Below are positions 26,301 through 41,300 of a DNA stretch of 64,000 nt, in pieces. Numbering within the stretch: position 1 is the stretch's first letter; each line of letters starts with the position of its first letter. The translations under genes were made by a program, and so were the position numbers. The notes under the pieces were generated by a model. That model did no database searches, had not been told where the DNA came from, and was given only the letters and a program-made list of their open reading frames with translations. The DNA lies in the NCBI GenBank assembly GCA_037976565.1, contig CP137675.1, positions 12,108,534-12,172,533 of the forward strand, given 5' to 3'. Source of the stretch: Mesocentrotus franciscanus. Taxonomy: Eukaryota; Echinodermata; Echinoidea; Camarodonta; Strongylocentrotidae.

Positions 26301-29300
26301 ACAAAAAATGGGGGAAAAAAGTAGTATTTGCACATGACACATCAGTTTCTTTTCAACTGATAAATCACATCGTAACTCAGTTGACTGAACAGAATAAATG
26401 TATTTACTCACTCAAGTGGGCATAGATTTTTATTTTTTTTACAGAATAATTGATGAATGCATATAAAAGGGACAGCTGTGTAGCAAACAAAGTTTCTATC
26501 ATTTCTAACACCGTTTTTTTTCGTATATCCTTCTTTTTGGGTGCTATCCGTTTCAAGTAAATTAATTTTCATGATAGGCCTGTCAAGTATATCATCATGC
26601 AAAATGCAATGTATTTTGTAAGGCGTGGCTGTGCCTTGAAAACAAAAAGTGAAAACTACGGCTCTTACACCTTTCAAGGCTAGTTTCAGAGAAGGGGCTG
26701 GTCACTCATGAACGATGCCAGATATTGATCAGTTGGTTTCTTCCGAACTACCTCAAGACAAGGGTCGTTGGGTTCCTAACCTCCAAGCTTTGACAGGGAC
26801 AATTGAAATCGATAAGGGAATGGCTGGTGGGAAGGGTTCTGCAAGACTTTCTTCACACCTGAGATGTTGTGAAAGTGTGAAGACTGTTGTTCACCATGCA
26901 AAGTCGATACCATGGATCAATACATCAGCAGTATTGACAGGACTTACGTCAAGGGATAGATTATAGTGGTTGGAATCCTTTTGGAAATTAATCCCACCTT
27001 TCTTTAAACCCAATGCAGCCTATTGTTCGTCATTTACAATAACATGATGCATCACATGATTGCTTCAGGGAAAACTTTGAGTCTTCATCATGTACTTTGT
27101 TCAGTGCAAGTTTGTAACAGTGCGCTTTGTTGATCTCAAGTCTATAATTAAAAGGTCGTTAGTACAAATCAATATGATTGACCTTCTAATCAACGAGGGA
27201 TCCGCTTTTGCGCCAAATATTGACAAGCAAATAAAACACTCACTTCTTGGGCCTATATGAATTATGTAATTATATCTATTTCCTCATTCTTAGCTTACAG
27301 TTGCTTCAAAATTGGCTTGATTTTATTTACTCAAACTTAGCCACAAACCAACATGATTTACCCTACTACAACATTAACACAGATTTTTCCTTATTTATCC
27401 AAAATGTTGACAATGTAGGCTTTACATGAATGCCTTTGACAAAGTTTCACTGTTTACAAAATGCATACAAAAGCGAGATTCATGCTCTCAGCCAATCAAA
27501 TGCCACGATTTCCATAGCTTATAACAGTTATCGTAACTTGTTATTGATAACAATTTTTATGAAACAAAGTCTAGTTCCCCATCTATGATGATCTGTGTTT
27601 GTATCCAATGACCTTGTATCTGTATCATTCAGTTGAGGGTCATATCAAAACACCATGTTTGCTTTCTTATGCGATGTGCATCATTCAATACTGACATTTG
27701 GTATGGTCTATGGTCCTCCAACATGGCAAACCTCTCTTAAGATTGTTTGGTACCTGTTTGTGAGCATAGCTGTGACTTTTACCCCATTTCAAACAAAAGC
27801 TTCGAGACTCGTGACTCTCCACACGTAACTCGCTGACATCTCCTCGTACACCTGTCCTGCCCAAAAAATAGACCAGCATCCATTACCTGTGCCATTGGAG
27901 AGTTTCCAGCTAGGTGATGTTGTTTGGCCCACTTTCAGTTAAAGCAGAACTGGACTCCGGCATCGAGCATGCCCATATTTGGCAGCAGAATAACAGGGGT
28001 CAGGGCTCAATGCGATGGAGCAGTGGGGGAATTCTCTTTCAGTTTTCTTCTCTCTCTTTCATTTTTCTTCTTGTGGCTTGAGAAATGTTCCAAGAAACTT
28101 GGATTATAAACCTGTCATGATGTGGGTTCATGGAATGGAGACCAGGATATCAATTTTTATAGCTCTCACTGACTGATTATTGGCCCATTTTGCTTTTGAC
28201 TTATATTGCAAAATATTGCATTTATACTCCTAAAACTATTTGTTTCTCCATAATGAGTATGAACTATGAATCAGCAATAGCTTTATGGTAAAAATCAACT
28301 GTATATAGTCAGTTGAGACCCAGAAGGGTGTTGACGCTTTGTAAAAGCAAATAACTTAATGCCTTTCTTGCTTTTAAGATTCTCAGCAGACGATATGATT
28401 TGAATACCCCCCACAGCCCATACAAATGTACATGATTAAAGATCAAGGAGTTGTCTAGACTAGATGGTATCAATAAATATAAGAAACATAATGTTTTTAT
28501 TTCCCAGGGTAGTTCTGTGATTAATCATGTGATACCAGGAACATTATAACATACAATCTGATTTTTAAGGAAGATAGGATTTTCTTATTCCAGCTCTTAT
28601 TTTCTAAATGGCAGTAATAACAAACAGCAATGACGTAACTTGGTGTGATTCTAAGCCATCTCATTTAAGCCCTGTTGGCCACTCATTGTGGCAACAGTTG
28701 TATTTTGTAAAGCTGATTTATTTTCTTTCAAAGCAGAGGCTAACAAATCTTGTTTGTGACAAACAACTTTCTGAATCCCAGCCATCAATAGGCAGTTATC
28801 TTGTTCAACTGAAAGTAATGTTAGTCTTCGTATTCTAAACATTTTTTCACAATTTAACAAGACTTCAGATACAAAGTGATGTAGATATGTGATATGTTTC
28901 ACAAGAAAAGGTTTGTCGTGAGTTTAAATCTATGACTATAGAGGAACATTGTCAGAGGTTTTGCACACTCTCATAGCAGCAGCAAAATAGAGAGAACTCA
29001 AGGAAGAACTCTAATAAAATCTTTCAAGAGTCTGGGAGGAAGACTTCAGGCAAACGAACCCTCAATAGACTTTCTTGGGAGAATAGATTGGGCCATTATT
29101 ACTGCGCCCTAATCACAACGACTGTCTCTGATTTACCATCCCATTGAGGAGAAGGGGCACATCACAAGGGGGGAAACTGAAATGGTTTCCATGTCCCCCA
29201 AGCGAAGAAAACCACTTCATTTTCCCCTCTAGAATGGGCTGCTGTAGAAGGAGTGGGGGTTGTGTGACTAGTGCGAGACCACCACAACAGATTGCGTATC

Positions 29301-32300
29301 CTGGTTGTCATGGCGATAGGTTCTTAGGTGGGTGTTATCTGCCTCTTGGATTTGACCCCAAGTAACTTTTTGTCTTCTTGGAAGAAGAAAGTGGAAGTGA
29401 ATGGGTATCATTGCCACCTGTTGAAATAAATTTGTGGTAGTTATGGCATTTTATTATAAATAAAACAAAAAAGCTTTCACTTTTACTTCTTCGGTTCGTC
29501 TCCCCTTTTTAACCAGTAATAAGCAGTAGTGGATTAAAACATTAGATGTGATTAGGTTTCCACTACATCCATTTTCAGTGGGTTTAAATATTTATAGAGT
29601 TAACTCAAGCATAGTATGTAATGGTTCAGCTGATGACAATACAGGGTAAATGTCATCAATGACTCATTCGGTAACACAGTGATTTCTAAGGGAATGTAGT
29701 TGTTTAATCTAATATCTTTAATGTCTTTTACATACACGGTCTAATAACTTATAAGTTGCTTTTTTTTATCAGTCGTATGAATTAAATACATAATGCATCT
29801 TATCTCCAACATACCATACACTCAGGGATGACAAATACTCATAATTAGACTGCATCTATTTCTGTAAAGAAAGCAATTATTTTAGGTCAACGTTGGGACA
29901 TACGATATTCTGCCTTTATTGGATTTAACCCTGTGGAAGCTCCCATTAGCCCTCGTCTGTGAAACGAGAAAGAGAGGAGAAACTAATTGTGCTAATCTGC
30001 TACTGTAATCAAATCAAAGATGAAGCTAATTTTGAACATGTCTTTCGCTGAGGGTGGAGTAGTATTAGCTCAATTAGCACTTTTTCGTCTGACAGGGTTT
30101 CTACTTGTAGGAAATTGAATTTTTATGAGTTGGGATTTAATTATGTCTTGCTGCTTGACAAATGGTTCAAAGTAGAGGAAGCTAAATTATTTCACTGGAT
30201 TTGCATAAATAACTCATTTGCAAATAGTGATAGTAAGTAATCTTACAAGACAGATTTGGTGATAAAGATAGCAAATATTAATGCACAATCTTTACAAGTA
30301 GATTTTTTTTATTAATGTTTGGAGCAAGGGTTGTAATTGAAGTGAAAAAATCTAGTGAAAATAGCATCACTTAATTCTATTTAGCATTTACTCCTGCCTT
30401 GAATTTTATTGTAACAAACATAAAATGAACACTTCTATACATTTGTGAAGTAAAATGATGACGTCCCTTTGAAAGTGAAGTTGCTTCGCTGCTAATATAG
30501 AATCCAGTCAGAGAGTCTGACATTGAACCCTGTGGACCAATCCAATAACGGACCTCGTATTATAAGTAGGGGAATATTGCCCAGAATTAAACATCTTCTC
30601 TAGCGTTTTCCCCCGAAAGATTAATAATCCCTGCTTCAGCAAGCACCGCTAAGTAAGCTTAGAGGGGCAGATCGTGATGGTTCGGATATGAACAGAATGG
30701 GGTATATAAGGTTCTGCCTAGATGTGCAGAGTGCATGTACATCTATGTATTGTACATGCAATATAGGTTGTTGATGTTATTGTCTGTGTAGAGCTAGAGG
30801 GAGGTTAATCTGTTTTATGAGTTTAATAATTTCCTTTTGGCTCTGAACAAATGATATCGCCTGCAGAAGGCCTGAAGGGTATTAACTCATATACTGTATA
30901 CTTACTACCCTTCTGGCTCTCAACACTCAATATTGTCTGTTGATAACCAAAAGCAAAAGGGAGTTATCTCACATCCTGTGGCACAGAGTTTATGCCCTTT
31001 TGGCTCTCAATAGTTAATGCATAAATGTGGGAGGTGAGGAGTCTAACATTCATGTATCAAAGCATCAAGTTGCATGTGTATCTGATTCACAAGCATCTGT
31101 TGCAGTAGAGGCCAGACTCTCACCGATTGTCTTATGATAACCCGAGAAGATCGGCGGATAACCTTTCCCCAAAACATATATCATTGTCATGGTATGAGAA
31201 AGACTTTACCGTTCAAAGTCTCAATGCATTGTTAGCTTCATGTTATGATCTCTAAACAGTATATGATCATCCAGTGTGGATGCGCTTTGTTCACACATGA
31301 TTGGGAAACTGCCCCTCTCCCCCCCCAAAAAAAAAAATCAAATAAATAAAAAACTAAACATACAACATGTACTTGGCAAATTGAAATGGCAGAAGTGTAG
31401 TTTACTTCAGTTCATATTTCTTTATCAAACAAAAGTGAGTGCACCAAGGGACCCTTTTTCACCTACACTTGGCATTCATTTACACCTGAAATCATTTTTA
31501 TTTTGCCGCGGCTGTCTTCTTAATGCAGTTTATATGTGAACAAGCTTTATAGGAGTAACTGGAGGGTGCTGTGAATGGGAAGGAATGAGAAGTGTGAACA
31601 TGTTTCTGTCAAGTCTTGGGAGATGTTGTCTGGTTTTTTTATCTGTCTCCATCTCTTCCTCTGTTCTACTTTCACCAGCCAATCGCACATCTTGGCCATG
31701 TAATTCAGAGTAGGAGTCTCCAAATAAAGATTTATCATTTCATTTGATTAGAGTGGAGTCACATCTCTTAGCATCATCTGCTGAGAGCAAGAATGGCATT
31801 AGCTCTTGGCTTCTCACTTTACATAGGTTGCGTTTATCGTCCAATTTTTTGCCTAGAATCAGCGTTTTCAAACGTCTTTCAGGCAAATTTTTAAGGTGAT
31901 AAACGCAAAGCCTTTTTCAAACATCTTTAGATATGGGCATATTGTAACACCGCAAAAAGTGCGTTTTGAATGTGACATACAGCCAGAATCACATTTCTGA
32001 GACATGATAAACGCAAAGTTGTTTTGAACCCCAAATACAAATCGGACCTTCCCAAACGGCCAAAGCAGCTGCGCAGAGACAAGGCCTTTATTTTGAATCG
32101 TGAAGAGACGATAAACGCGACATCCTGAAAATCACGTTCATATATTATAGTGGGGTTCGATAGTGGGGTTCGATATGTACATATCTGTGGCTAGACACGA
32201 TAAACGCACCCACAGACTTTGACATAAATCAAGCCAAATCACATCTTGAATAATGCACTCATCATCTCCGTAGAGTCAAAGGGATGTTCGTTCTTATTTA

Positions 32301-35300
32301 ACTTACACTTTACCATAAGTTAAGTCAAATCACAGCTTATATCATGCATAGAAGTCAGGTTTTAAGTGTCAGAAGTGTGTCAGCTGTTACTTTGATAGAC
32401 TTTTACTTAATTTAATGCCCTTCTTGATCTTAGCAGACATATGACTTGTAGCTCCTTGTCAATAGATTGATAAATAAACATCATTTAAGAAGCTTTGTGA
32501 AATCCAATCCAAGCTTTTAAATTATGTCACATTTTTAGGCAGAGAGGTGAGTGATAAACATTTTCCCAATGGGTCGAAAATACCTGATTTTCTGACTTTC
32601 TAATCGTGATATCCCAATTTCTGACAATGTGTAATCGTCTTTAGATTAACTTCCCCAGATTGTCTGTCATTTGTACAAATCTGTTGCCAGGAGAAATCAT
32701 AGTAGTGGCTTCCTGTCTGTTTTTCATTGTAAATTTGAGTCTGATCTCTGTAATGATGGCTCCCAACACCATGTCTGCCCCCCAAATGGATCCAAGTTAT
32801 ATATGCCCTTTGAAAACCACATGATTAGGGTTAGATCAGTTGCACTGTGTTTCGATTAGCAATAAACAAAAAGATTAGAGCCCTGTGAAACCATGGACAA
32901 GTTGGCCTATTCTGTCCCTGTGTGTCTCTGATAATGAGGTTTGATCATTGGAACTGGTCCTCCTATTATTCCAGTATTTAGTATCAGACTATCAAAGCTT
33001 CTTTCCCTTTTATTCTCCGCTGATCAGAGTTGATGTTGGGCGCCACCAAGATAGTAGAATTAGTGGCAATCTGACGTGGTTTGTTTGGGTGGGTGGGAGC
33101 AAGGTGGCCACAAACCTGGATGGCTACAACTGCTAGTATGGCACTTCATTTGCCCTGTCTGTGACTTCCTCAACAAACTTATTTTGTTGATCACGTTTGT
33201 CACTGTCGATGAACCTTGTGAGAAAAGAGGCAACATCTTCTCATGACTTTACCTCTGTACAGTATTTTTGGGGGATTATAAATTGTACTTTTGAGTGTTT
33301 TTTCTCAAAAGTTGCTGCTTAGAAATTACCCCCTAGAGTCACGCTACTTTGTATAAGTGACATCAATCATGACATTGTTAATGATATTACACTTTTTGCT
33401 TGATATCACATTAATTTTCATCTTTCATGACGTCAATTTGGGCAAATTACAAAAGCCTGTTTCTGTTTGTGATTTTCATCATTTTCCCAGGGCTTTACAA
33501 ACATGAAATCAAAAACATGCCCATAAATCTGACTTATTGTAACCCTCTATAATCAAGTTGAGCTCCATTATTTAGTTTGTGGTGAATTTTCATGCAAATG
33601 TTCCACTTTTTGGCTTCAAGGCAAGCAGTGGAGTGAATAAGCAAAAAAAAAACGCTCTGGTAAGCTTCTTTAGAGATTTCGTAAATTGGCCGCCCCCCTC
33701 TTGCTAGCCCCATGGTTCTATTGAAATTCTGTGTTAGTTGTTCTATTCAGAAGCAGTCAATCACAAAGCACGAACTCAATCATATTCACTGGAACTACTG
33801 CTTTAAGTAAACCTGCCATTGTAAACTCTGTTTATGTGCCTATTCTAGTGGCCTGCAAGGCCTCTGAGATTTAAAGTTTGTGTAGAAGGAAGAAAAAAAA
33901 ATGAGGGAAAAAAAATCTTGCATTGATAGATGACTAGCCTGAAGGGAGTACTATTCAGAGTTCTTTGAACAATAAAGTAACACTCTACAGAAAAGCCTCT
34001 TCAACCAATCATTATGCAGGCTCTATGCACTGGAGACTGTTTACATTTAAAACAGGTCCTACTATATGGTCTGTGAACTCCAGGAGAAAAGTACCCAAGA
34101 AATAAGAGGGTATTGTTTAATTTCAGCCAATTGCATGGGTCAATACGAAAACAACCCTGAAAAGATGCGGGAGTTGTGGACCTTGCTGTATGTTGGTGTA
34201 AACAGAAAGTTGCATTGCATTATGGGTGTGCGTAGTATGCAAAACAGTGTTTATTGAGCCAAGAAAGGTATTAAGAACTTTGATAGGATTTTAGAAGTTG
34301 TGTGGAATGATTGGAATTAATTAGCTTATATTTCGATAGATTAGAGGACTGTCGGATTCTTGATACATCAGTTCTGTAATTCATGTAATTAAATTTCAAG
34401 CCATATCCAGCTGAGAGAAGATCCTTTTTACGTCTGTAGCTCCCCCCATCATTCCATGTTCTTAGCTTTGATTATAATTAATGCAAAGAGGAAGTGGGTT
34501 CAGGAAAAAGTATGTAGAGTTTTTTGGCCGATGTGAACGGAAGAGTGTTGCAGTTTTAATGTTAGATAAAACGATGCATCCCTCCATGAGATCAGAGAGT
34601 TTGGCAGAGAGTTTGGCAAGGAGTTTTGAGACGGATATGAACCACTCCCATCTTGCTTCTTGGCATTGCTTCACCAAGCAGATGAACTCTCAAAAGGGGG
34701 GCGCTAAAAGGTTGGTCAAAATCTAGGGAATACATGTTTAAATTTTGTTTTGTATCATCTGTTTGCAGCCAGAAGGGCATAACTCATAGACTTTATTGCA
34801 GTGTGAAAGCCCTTCTGGCTCCAAACAGACGATACATACCTATAGACCGATAGTGGAAACAAAATACATCAAAAATCCACCGGATTTGTTAGTGTATGGG
34901 TAGATCCTTTTTTTCTTTCTTCAATCAGCCCTCAAAGAAATCCATCCCTATTTTCTTGTTGATAATTTCTATAGAATCCTTATTCTATCATTTGGGACCA
35001 TAGTTGTAGGCATATTAGAAATACCTCCCAAATCACCTCAACTACACATACAGGGTAACGTTCATTAGATGGTCAAAAGTACAAGTTTCAAAACCTGCCA
35101 TTGAAACATGTGTTAAATTACATGTCTCAATGGGATGTGGGTGAACTTATACTTATGAAGTTATTACAGTTTTGTGAAACAGTGCCCATGTTTTTGGATG
35201 GTTCCGGTCTTGTGAGACATGCCACATGTAGTTCAATCACAGCATTAGAATACATGTATGAATTACTAAAGTGCACTTTTTCCAAACACACATGAAAAAT

Positions 35301-38300
35301 AAACAAGTCTGAATGGTTTACATCGTCGTAGTACATTCCTATCTTCTGCAAATAAAGCATGAGCTTAAAGCTTTCATTTATCCAATTTCATTAATATCAG
35401 GCTTAACAGCTATGTGAATTTCTAGCTACCTTTTCACTGTATTAATACCAAATTGCTCTCAGGAAGGGAGAAATCAATATCCTCTATCGATCGGGATGAC
35501 GCTGACATTTAATTACCCAGAAAGGAAGCAATAGAAGGCGGCCTTGCAACTTCACTGTATCAGAAATGTATTAATATTCATGCGAGAGGAGGATTAGCTC
35601 GCCTGGGGATAATTTCTAATAGAATCATTTAATACTTCAGTATTACAATTATATAAGTGATGTTTGAAATACTAGGCAATAGGTGTTTTTTTAACACAAA
35701 GGTGATTTTTCATTCATTCATTTATATATTCGCTCATTCATTCGATCATTCTTTCACCCATTCATTTATCCATCCATCCATCCATCCATCCATCCATCCA
35801 TCCATTACCAAAATGTTCAAGATAACATTGAATTTCAGCATGATAGTATTAAACTATACATTAGTGGTAAACTGGTAACGGTATTATGAACTTATTATGA
35901 AATGTACTAGAATTCATGTCAGAGGCGTAAGGAAAATATTAGTTTGTTTGCAAGTGTATAGACACTGTAATACGCCTATTCTGAGTAATAAAGTATGCTA
36001 TATACACCTGTACGTGTAATTGTGTCAATGTACTTTTCAGTTACTTTTCCTTCCTCAATTATCCAAGCAATTGAAAGCTCTGCCAAGACATTTGATGTTA
36101 GTATTGTTCCTGTTGAGTAGCAAAAAACAGCATCCAAATGTTTCCTCTGTATATCTGTTGTGTTAGTACAGCTGCATCATTTCCTGGTATCCAATGTTTT
36201 CATTACCGAATGAAAATGACAGTTATTATTTTGTTAACCCATGTCTGGTAGATATAAAAGAAGGAAGGAAAAGTCAACTTTTTAAGGGCCTGTCAAATTA
36301 ACACAATGTTTGGGGAATACCCTAGAAATGCAATGCATTTATTTTCTTGTGTTGTCTGTTATATTTATTCATAGTTAACCAATTTTATTTTTTACAATGA
36401 ATTTGTTGATTTGTCAAATAACATAACGGTAAAAATGTAGATCTTGGCATTTGTTCATTCATTTTCAACTTTAAAGATTTACAGAAATGTCGACGCAGAT
36501 CGAAGCTTCTGGTTTCTTTCTCCGTTGCTTGTAATGTGAATCTTGTGAGATGTTCTTGTGAGATGTTCTTGCTCTTGAGTCAGGCGGCTAACGGGTCTAG
36601 TGTATTATCCCTGCCAGTGAACATGACAATACCCCCAGGCTGTGTACTAAGTACACAAGGACGAGCTAGGCTTGAATATTAGCACCAAAGGTTGAGATGT
36701 GCAAAGCCAAGTTTCTAGGACACGGGACTGTTGTCTGAGGAATGCAAAAATTGCAAACCGTTTTCCTTTCATCTTCTTTTGGAATACCTTTACTCTTCTT
36801 TCGGAATATCTTTACTTATATCTTTTCATCACATTCGTACCTCTACTCACTTATGTTTTGAATTATTTGTCTGTTTATTCTTAATGTTTGTTTATTTCTC
36901 ATGCTCCATTGTGTACTCTCTCTCTTTCTCTCTCTTTCTCTCTCTTTCTCACTTGCTCTCTATTTCTTTCTCCCTATCTCTATCTCGCTCTCTTTTTCAC
37001 TTGCTGTCTATCCATCTCTTTCTCTCTCTCTCTCTCTCTCTCTCACTCACTCTTCATAGCTGTCTCCCATTCCTTATACATTCCTTGATTTTTTTCTGTA
37101 TGACTACAGCATGTTGGCATATTGCCTACTGAGAGCTAGAACTTCTAACTCATACACATTTTGATAGAGGCGATACCCTTCTAGCTCTCGGCGGTCACCA
37201 TCTTCTTTTTCTTTGAACCAATGTCCAGTGTCCTGTATCTTATCTAAAGAGTCATATTTTTGTAATCCTTATGCTCCACTTTTTTCCGCCCCTAGGATCT
37301 TCCATTGAATGTCCCTCATGCGAAGCATACAATGTGGCAAGAACATCAATAATTAACCCTAAGCTTATCTAAGAGTGTATTTAAATGATGCACACTTCAG
37401 CTCCTCATTGATCTAGAAAGAATAAAAGGGCATTTGACATGTGTGTCGTACTATTGATTTGTTTTACCGTGAGATCCATTGAGGATTCACTACAGATACA
37501 GTCAAAGGCATCCCGCAATAGTCGCTCAATAATCCATAAGAGAGAAGAAACTCTCTGTGAGAATTGAATGAATTTTAAACTGTCCCCCCTAGATGATGAG
37601 CTAAATTGTACACATTTGTATATTGAGAGGGAACTCCCTGATTTGGGGGAAGAGAGCGGAGAGAGAGTGCAATGTATACGTGTTGGTGTTGATGGGAGAG
37701 GGTAGATGAAAGCGAGAGGCTTGTAGCGGACGAGTGGACGAGAGTGGACGAGAGTGAGATTGATTAATGGTTTGTTTGTGGTATAAGCCTCTGATGAGTC
37801 ATCCGCTCCACGAAAATGAAGCATAAATTTGAATTATTAATGCTGTATGATTGTCAGCAAATATGCATTTCTATGCAAGCCGTAGACTATCTCGTACACA
37901 GCTTGCCTAAATGGCATCACATATTTTGCTGGGAAAATTCTACCAACCACACACAAAAATTGGATCCCTCTCTACACCTTAATCGACACCTCGGTTCAGG
38001 GAATAATAATATCCCATTCAAAATGCATTTTTAAAAATTCCTAGCCTGATGAACGGTGCAAATTATATGTATGGGGTCATTGCGTGGTCAATTGGCATAT
38101 TGCGGAAAGAATCGCCATTTTTCTCTTTCCTTCTCCTTTATTTTCCCCAATTTCACACCTCATAACTTCAAGTCATTTATTTGGAGGGAAGCCTTTAAAT
38201 AACTCATCAAGCGAGAGGCTGTCTTTGGCACAGTGTTATTCTATTGAATGAAACTCGTTAGCTGTGGAGAGGCAGAGAATGGCTAGGGAAATAAATAATT

Positions 38301-41300
38301 CATGTTTTTAGTCGATTCCAATAAGATGGAGAACGAACATGAGAGTAAAATATTCATGACATCCAAAATCAATAATAGCATTTTTCATCCCCATGACCCC
38401 AATTACATCTGAAGGCAACCCTCTGTAACTGTTTGGGGAAGGCAGATTGATTGAACGACATTTACATACACATATGTATCTCTGTATTTTATTATTATAT
38501 GTAACGCCTCAGGCACTTTTTCTTAAGTTTATTTGGCTCTTTTACAGCAATTTTCTGCTCAAGTACTTGTAATTACATAACAGTCATGCAAGTTAAAGAT
38601 GTATTGAGTTGGTTCAGTGTTTGATAATTTTAAACTACATGCCATTTTTGAATCTCGCTACATTTCATTAAAAAAATGTCCCATCTAACTCACACATGTA
38701 TACATTGCTGAAGAGATTACACTTTTTTTTCAAACTTCTTCATAAAGTAAGGTTTGAAATACACCAACTAACTTTCCATGTGTTTTTTTTCTCTTTTTTG
38801 TCTCTTTTCCAGATTTGCGATCATTCCAAGGACAACATTTTGGAGCCATGACGTTGAACAGTGAGCGAAGATTGCTGATGGTCGGAGCACAGAATTCGTT
38901 TTATATCATCAACTTAGAAGAGCCACTGGGAAGCCAACAGGTACATTACATGTTGTGTTCATTCAAGCCTACAAACCCACCTGTATAGACAGACAAACAA
39001 CCTGCCTATAAAGACCACCATTTTTTGTTTCCTTTGAGCAGTGTTTCATTGGAACCTGTGTAAAAGGAACCTATTCAAAAATATCTACAATGTGTACCTT
39101 TGTCTACAGCCTTCCTTGTCCTGCTTGTGTTGTGTTTACCATAAGTTTGCTCATTTGGTTTTGTTTTTGTTTTTTTGGTCGTAAAACTAGTTCCGCCTAA
39201 AACCATTTCCTACATTTAGGTAACAATCAATATAATGTGCCAAAATTTGTTAAAACCATGAACAGCAGTTGAGGTTCCTCACAGCAGCCAGCTGTTGCAA
39301 ATTGGCATTGTTCTATTTAAAATTTTAGAGGGCAAAATTGGTTGAATCAGCATATGATGGGCAAATATTCAATAATCATGGGGCAAACTATGTCGACCCT
39401 GTGACGAATATGAATGATTTTAGAACATGGCATCTTAATTAAGAAAATAGAACAATGTACATGTAAGACATTGCCTGTTCATAATTTTTTTTTTTCTTTT
39501 TTTTTCTTGTATCAACAGGGTATTCAGAACTACACATGGTCTTCCGAATTTCAGACGATACAGAACTGTTTGATGAAAGGCATCGAACAGTGGGAATGCC
39601 AGAACTTCATCGAAGTTTTACAGACGAATCCTGCAGATAACAACACGCTATTTGTGTGTGGAACCAATGCACAGACACCCAAGTGTAGATACTTCTCAGT
39701 AAGTTAATTCTGTCCAGAATTTTTTGGTAACCCCTTTGATCTTATGTGCAGCAAATCATGCCCTAAATAATAACTGTTAAACAATGAATTTGGACCATTT
39801 TCTGGCTACATTGTACTTCCTTTAAAAAGACTAATGACCTGCACTGTGAAATCTGCTCCCAGGGAAGATATTTATGCCCAATTCATCATTGAAAAACAGT
39901 AGAACATTCAGTCAAAGTAAAACTCTGGAGAGCTTATTTATTACAATTGTTTGAAAACATGGTTGCACAGAAGGGGGTCATGATGCACCCCCTTGGTAGA
40001 ACCTCCCATCGATCCCTAACCATCAATTTTGTCTGACTGAGAGGCAAGCTGGAGACGAGAGAGAATCGGCTGCTTGAATCTGATCAAGCAAAACTCCTCT
40101 GCTCCACGATGCTATCCTCTCTATCAAGCTTTCCCGCTGATTTGATGCAATCTCCTTAATGTACGGAGGCTTTGAAAGAGGAAACACAGTTTTCAAAACA
40201 ATTTGGAAATGTAGCATGAGCTATCTTGGTTGAACTCTGGTGCAGATCGAAGCAGATTTCTAAAAACAAATATTAAGGGGGCCCTCGTCAGAGAGAAAAA
40301 TGTTTCACCCTTACGCTTGCCCCAGCCCTAAAGCCTGCCTCTAAATCTTGGAGAGGAACATTCATCCAGCCGTGAATGTTGACTCATTGCTATCTCTCTG
40401 CACTACACATCTAATTGGTGCGATGTTTACAGCCCTCTCGTAATGAGAAATGTCAGGGTGAGTAGGGATGGGGGATTGGAGCTGTCTCTTACAAACCCCG
40501 ATGACGATCATGCGGTCGTAGATCATGTGATACATGCAATCTGGATTCTAACCTTTACTGTACCCCAGTTCTATCGATAAAATAGATTTTACATAAAAAA
40601 TACTTTTTTTATCAAAATGCTGCTCTTGTTTTGACAACCAGTACAGTTTCATTTGTGAACTTAATGGAAATGAATCAAGAAAAATGAAAGAACTTCCATG
40701 CTAACTATAGAGGAGGTCTAGATACATATCATTTTGCAGTCAATAAATCAATACATGATGCTTTTGAATATATTTTATTCCCACTGTCCGAATGAGACCT
40801 GGTACTTAATACATGTAGGGAAACTTATTTCAAACTATAATGTTTGGCGCTAACATATATATATATATATATATACATCATGCTTTTATGGAACTTGGAA
40901 TGTGTTCAGACTTCCCAAGAAAATACTAAATATACACAATTTTTTTTTAGTGTGAACATGGTTGGGATCATGTCAGTCACAGATAGTAATCAGTGGGCTT
41001 GAGCAATTTATGCTAAACGCATCTCTGCTGCGTGGGTGCCCATATCATCATGCCTAACTTCTCGTACATGAAGAGAATACATTGAGAGAGTTAAGTATTC
41101 AGGAGGGAGACCTCAGACGCTTGAAGGGGTACACTTGGGGGCCCCCATCTAAAACTAAAATTGAATCAAAAGACTGTTCTCCATCCAATCTTTTTTCTAC
41201 TCTGTATTTTCTTTTCTGAAGTTGTATTTCCTGTACGACGTCATATTCTTCCTAAAACGTGAACTTACCCATGCTCAATTTCCAGATATTGCTGAGCAAT

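Larger units (their letters stand above)
20370..38812 (+). other. Semaphorin intron 1 (18.4 kb)
   Basis: Bounded by gtaagt at 20370 and ccag ending at 38812; the phases of the flanking exons match. No exon is needed inside it. It contains CT-rich tracts (20,420-20,550; 24,172-24,196; 36,905-37,045), an ATCC microsatellite, hairpin repeats, a candidate DNA transposon and several less AT-biased blocks that might be regulatory. A first intron of this size in a guidance gene is a usual site for enhancers, but nothing specific is shown. Confidence 0.8.

Noticed and set aside
32140..32180. tRNA B-box-like ggttcga repeats
   Set aside because: No matching A-box, acceptor stem or anticodon arm; it is a short direct repeat inside the candidate MITE.
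36731..37132. 133-codon Ser/Leu-rich ORF
   Set aside because: Low-complexity CT-rich intron sequence.
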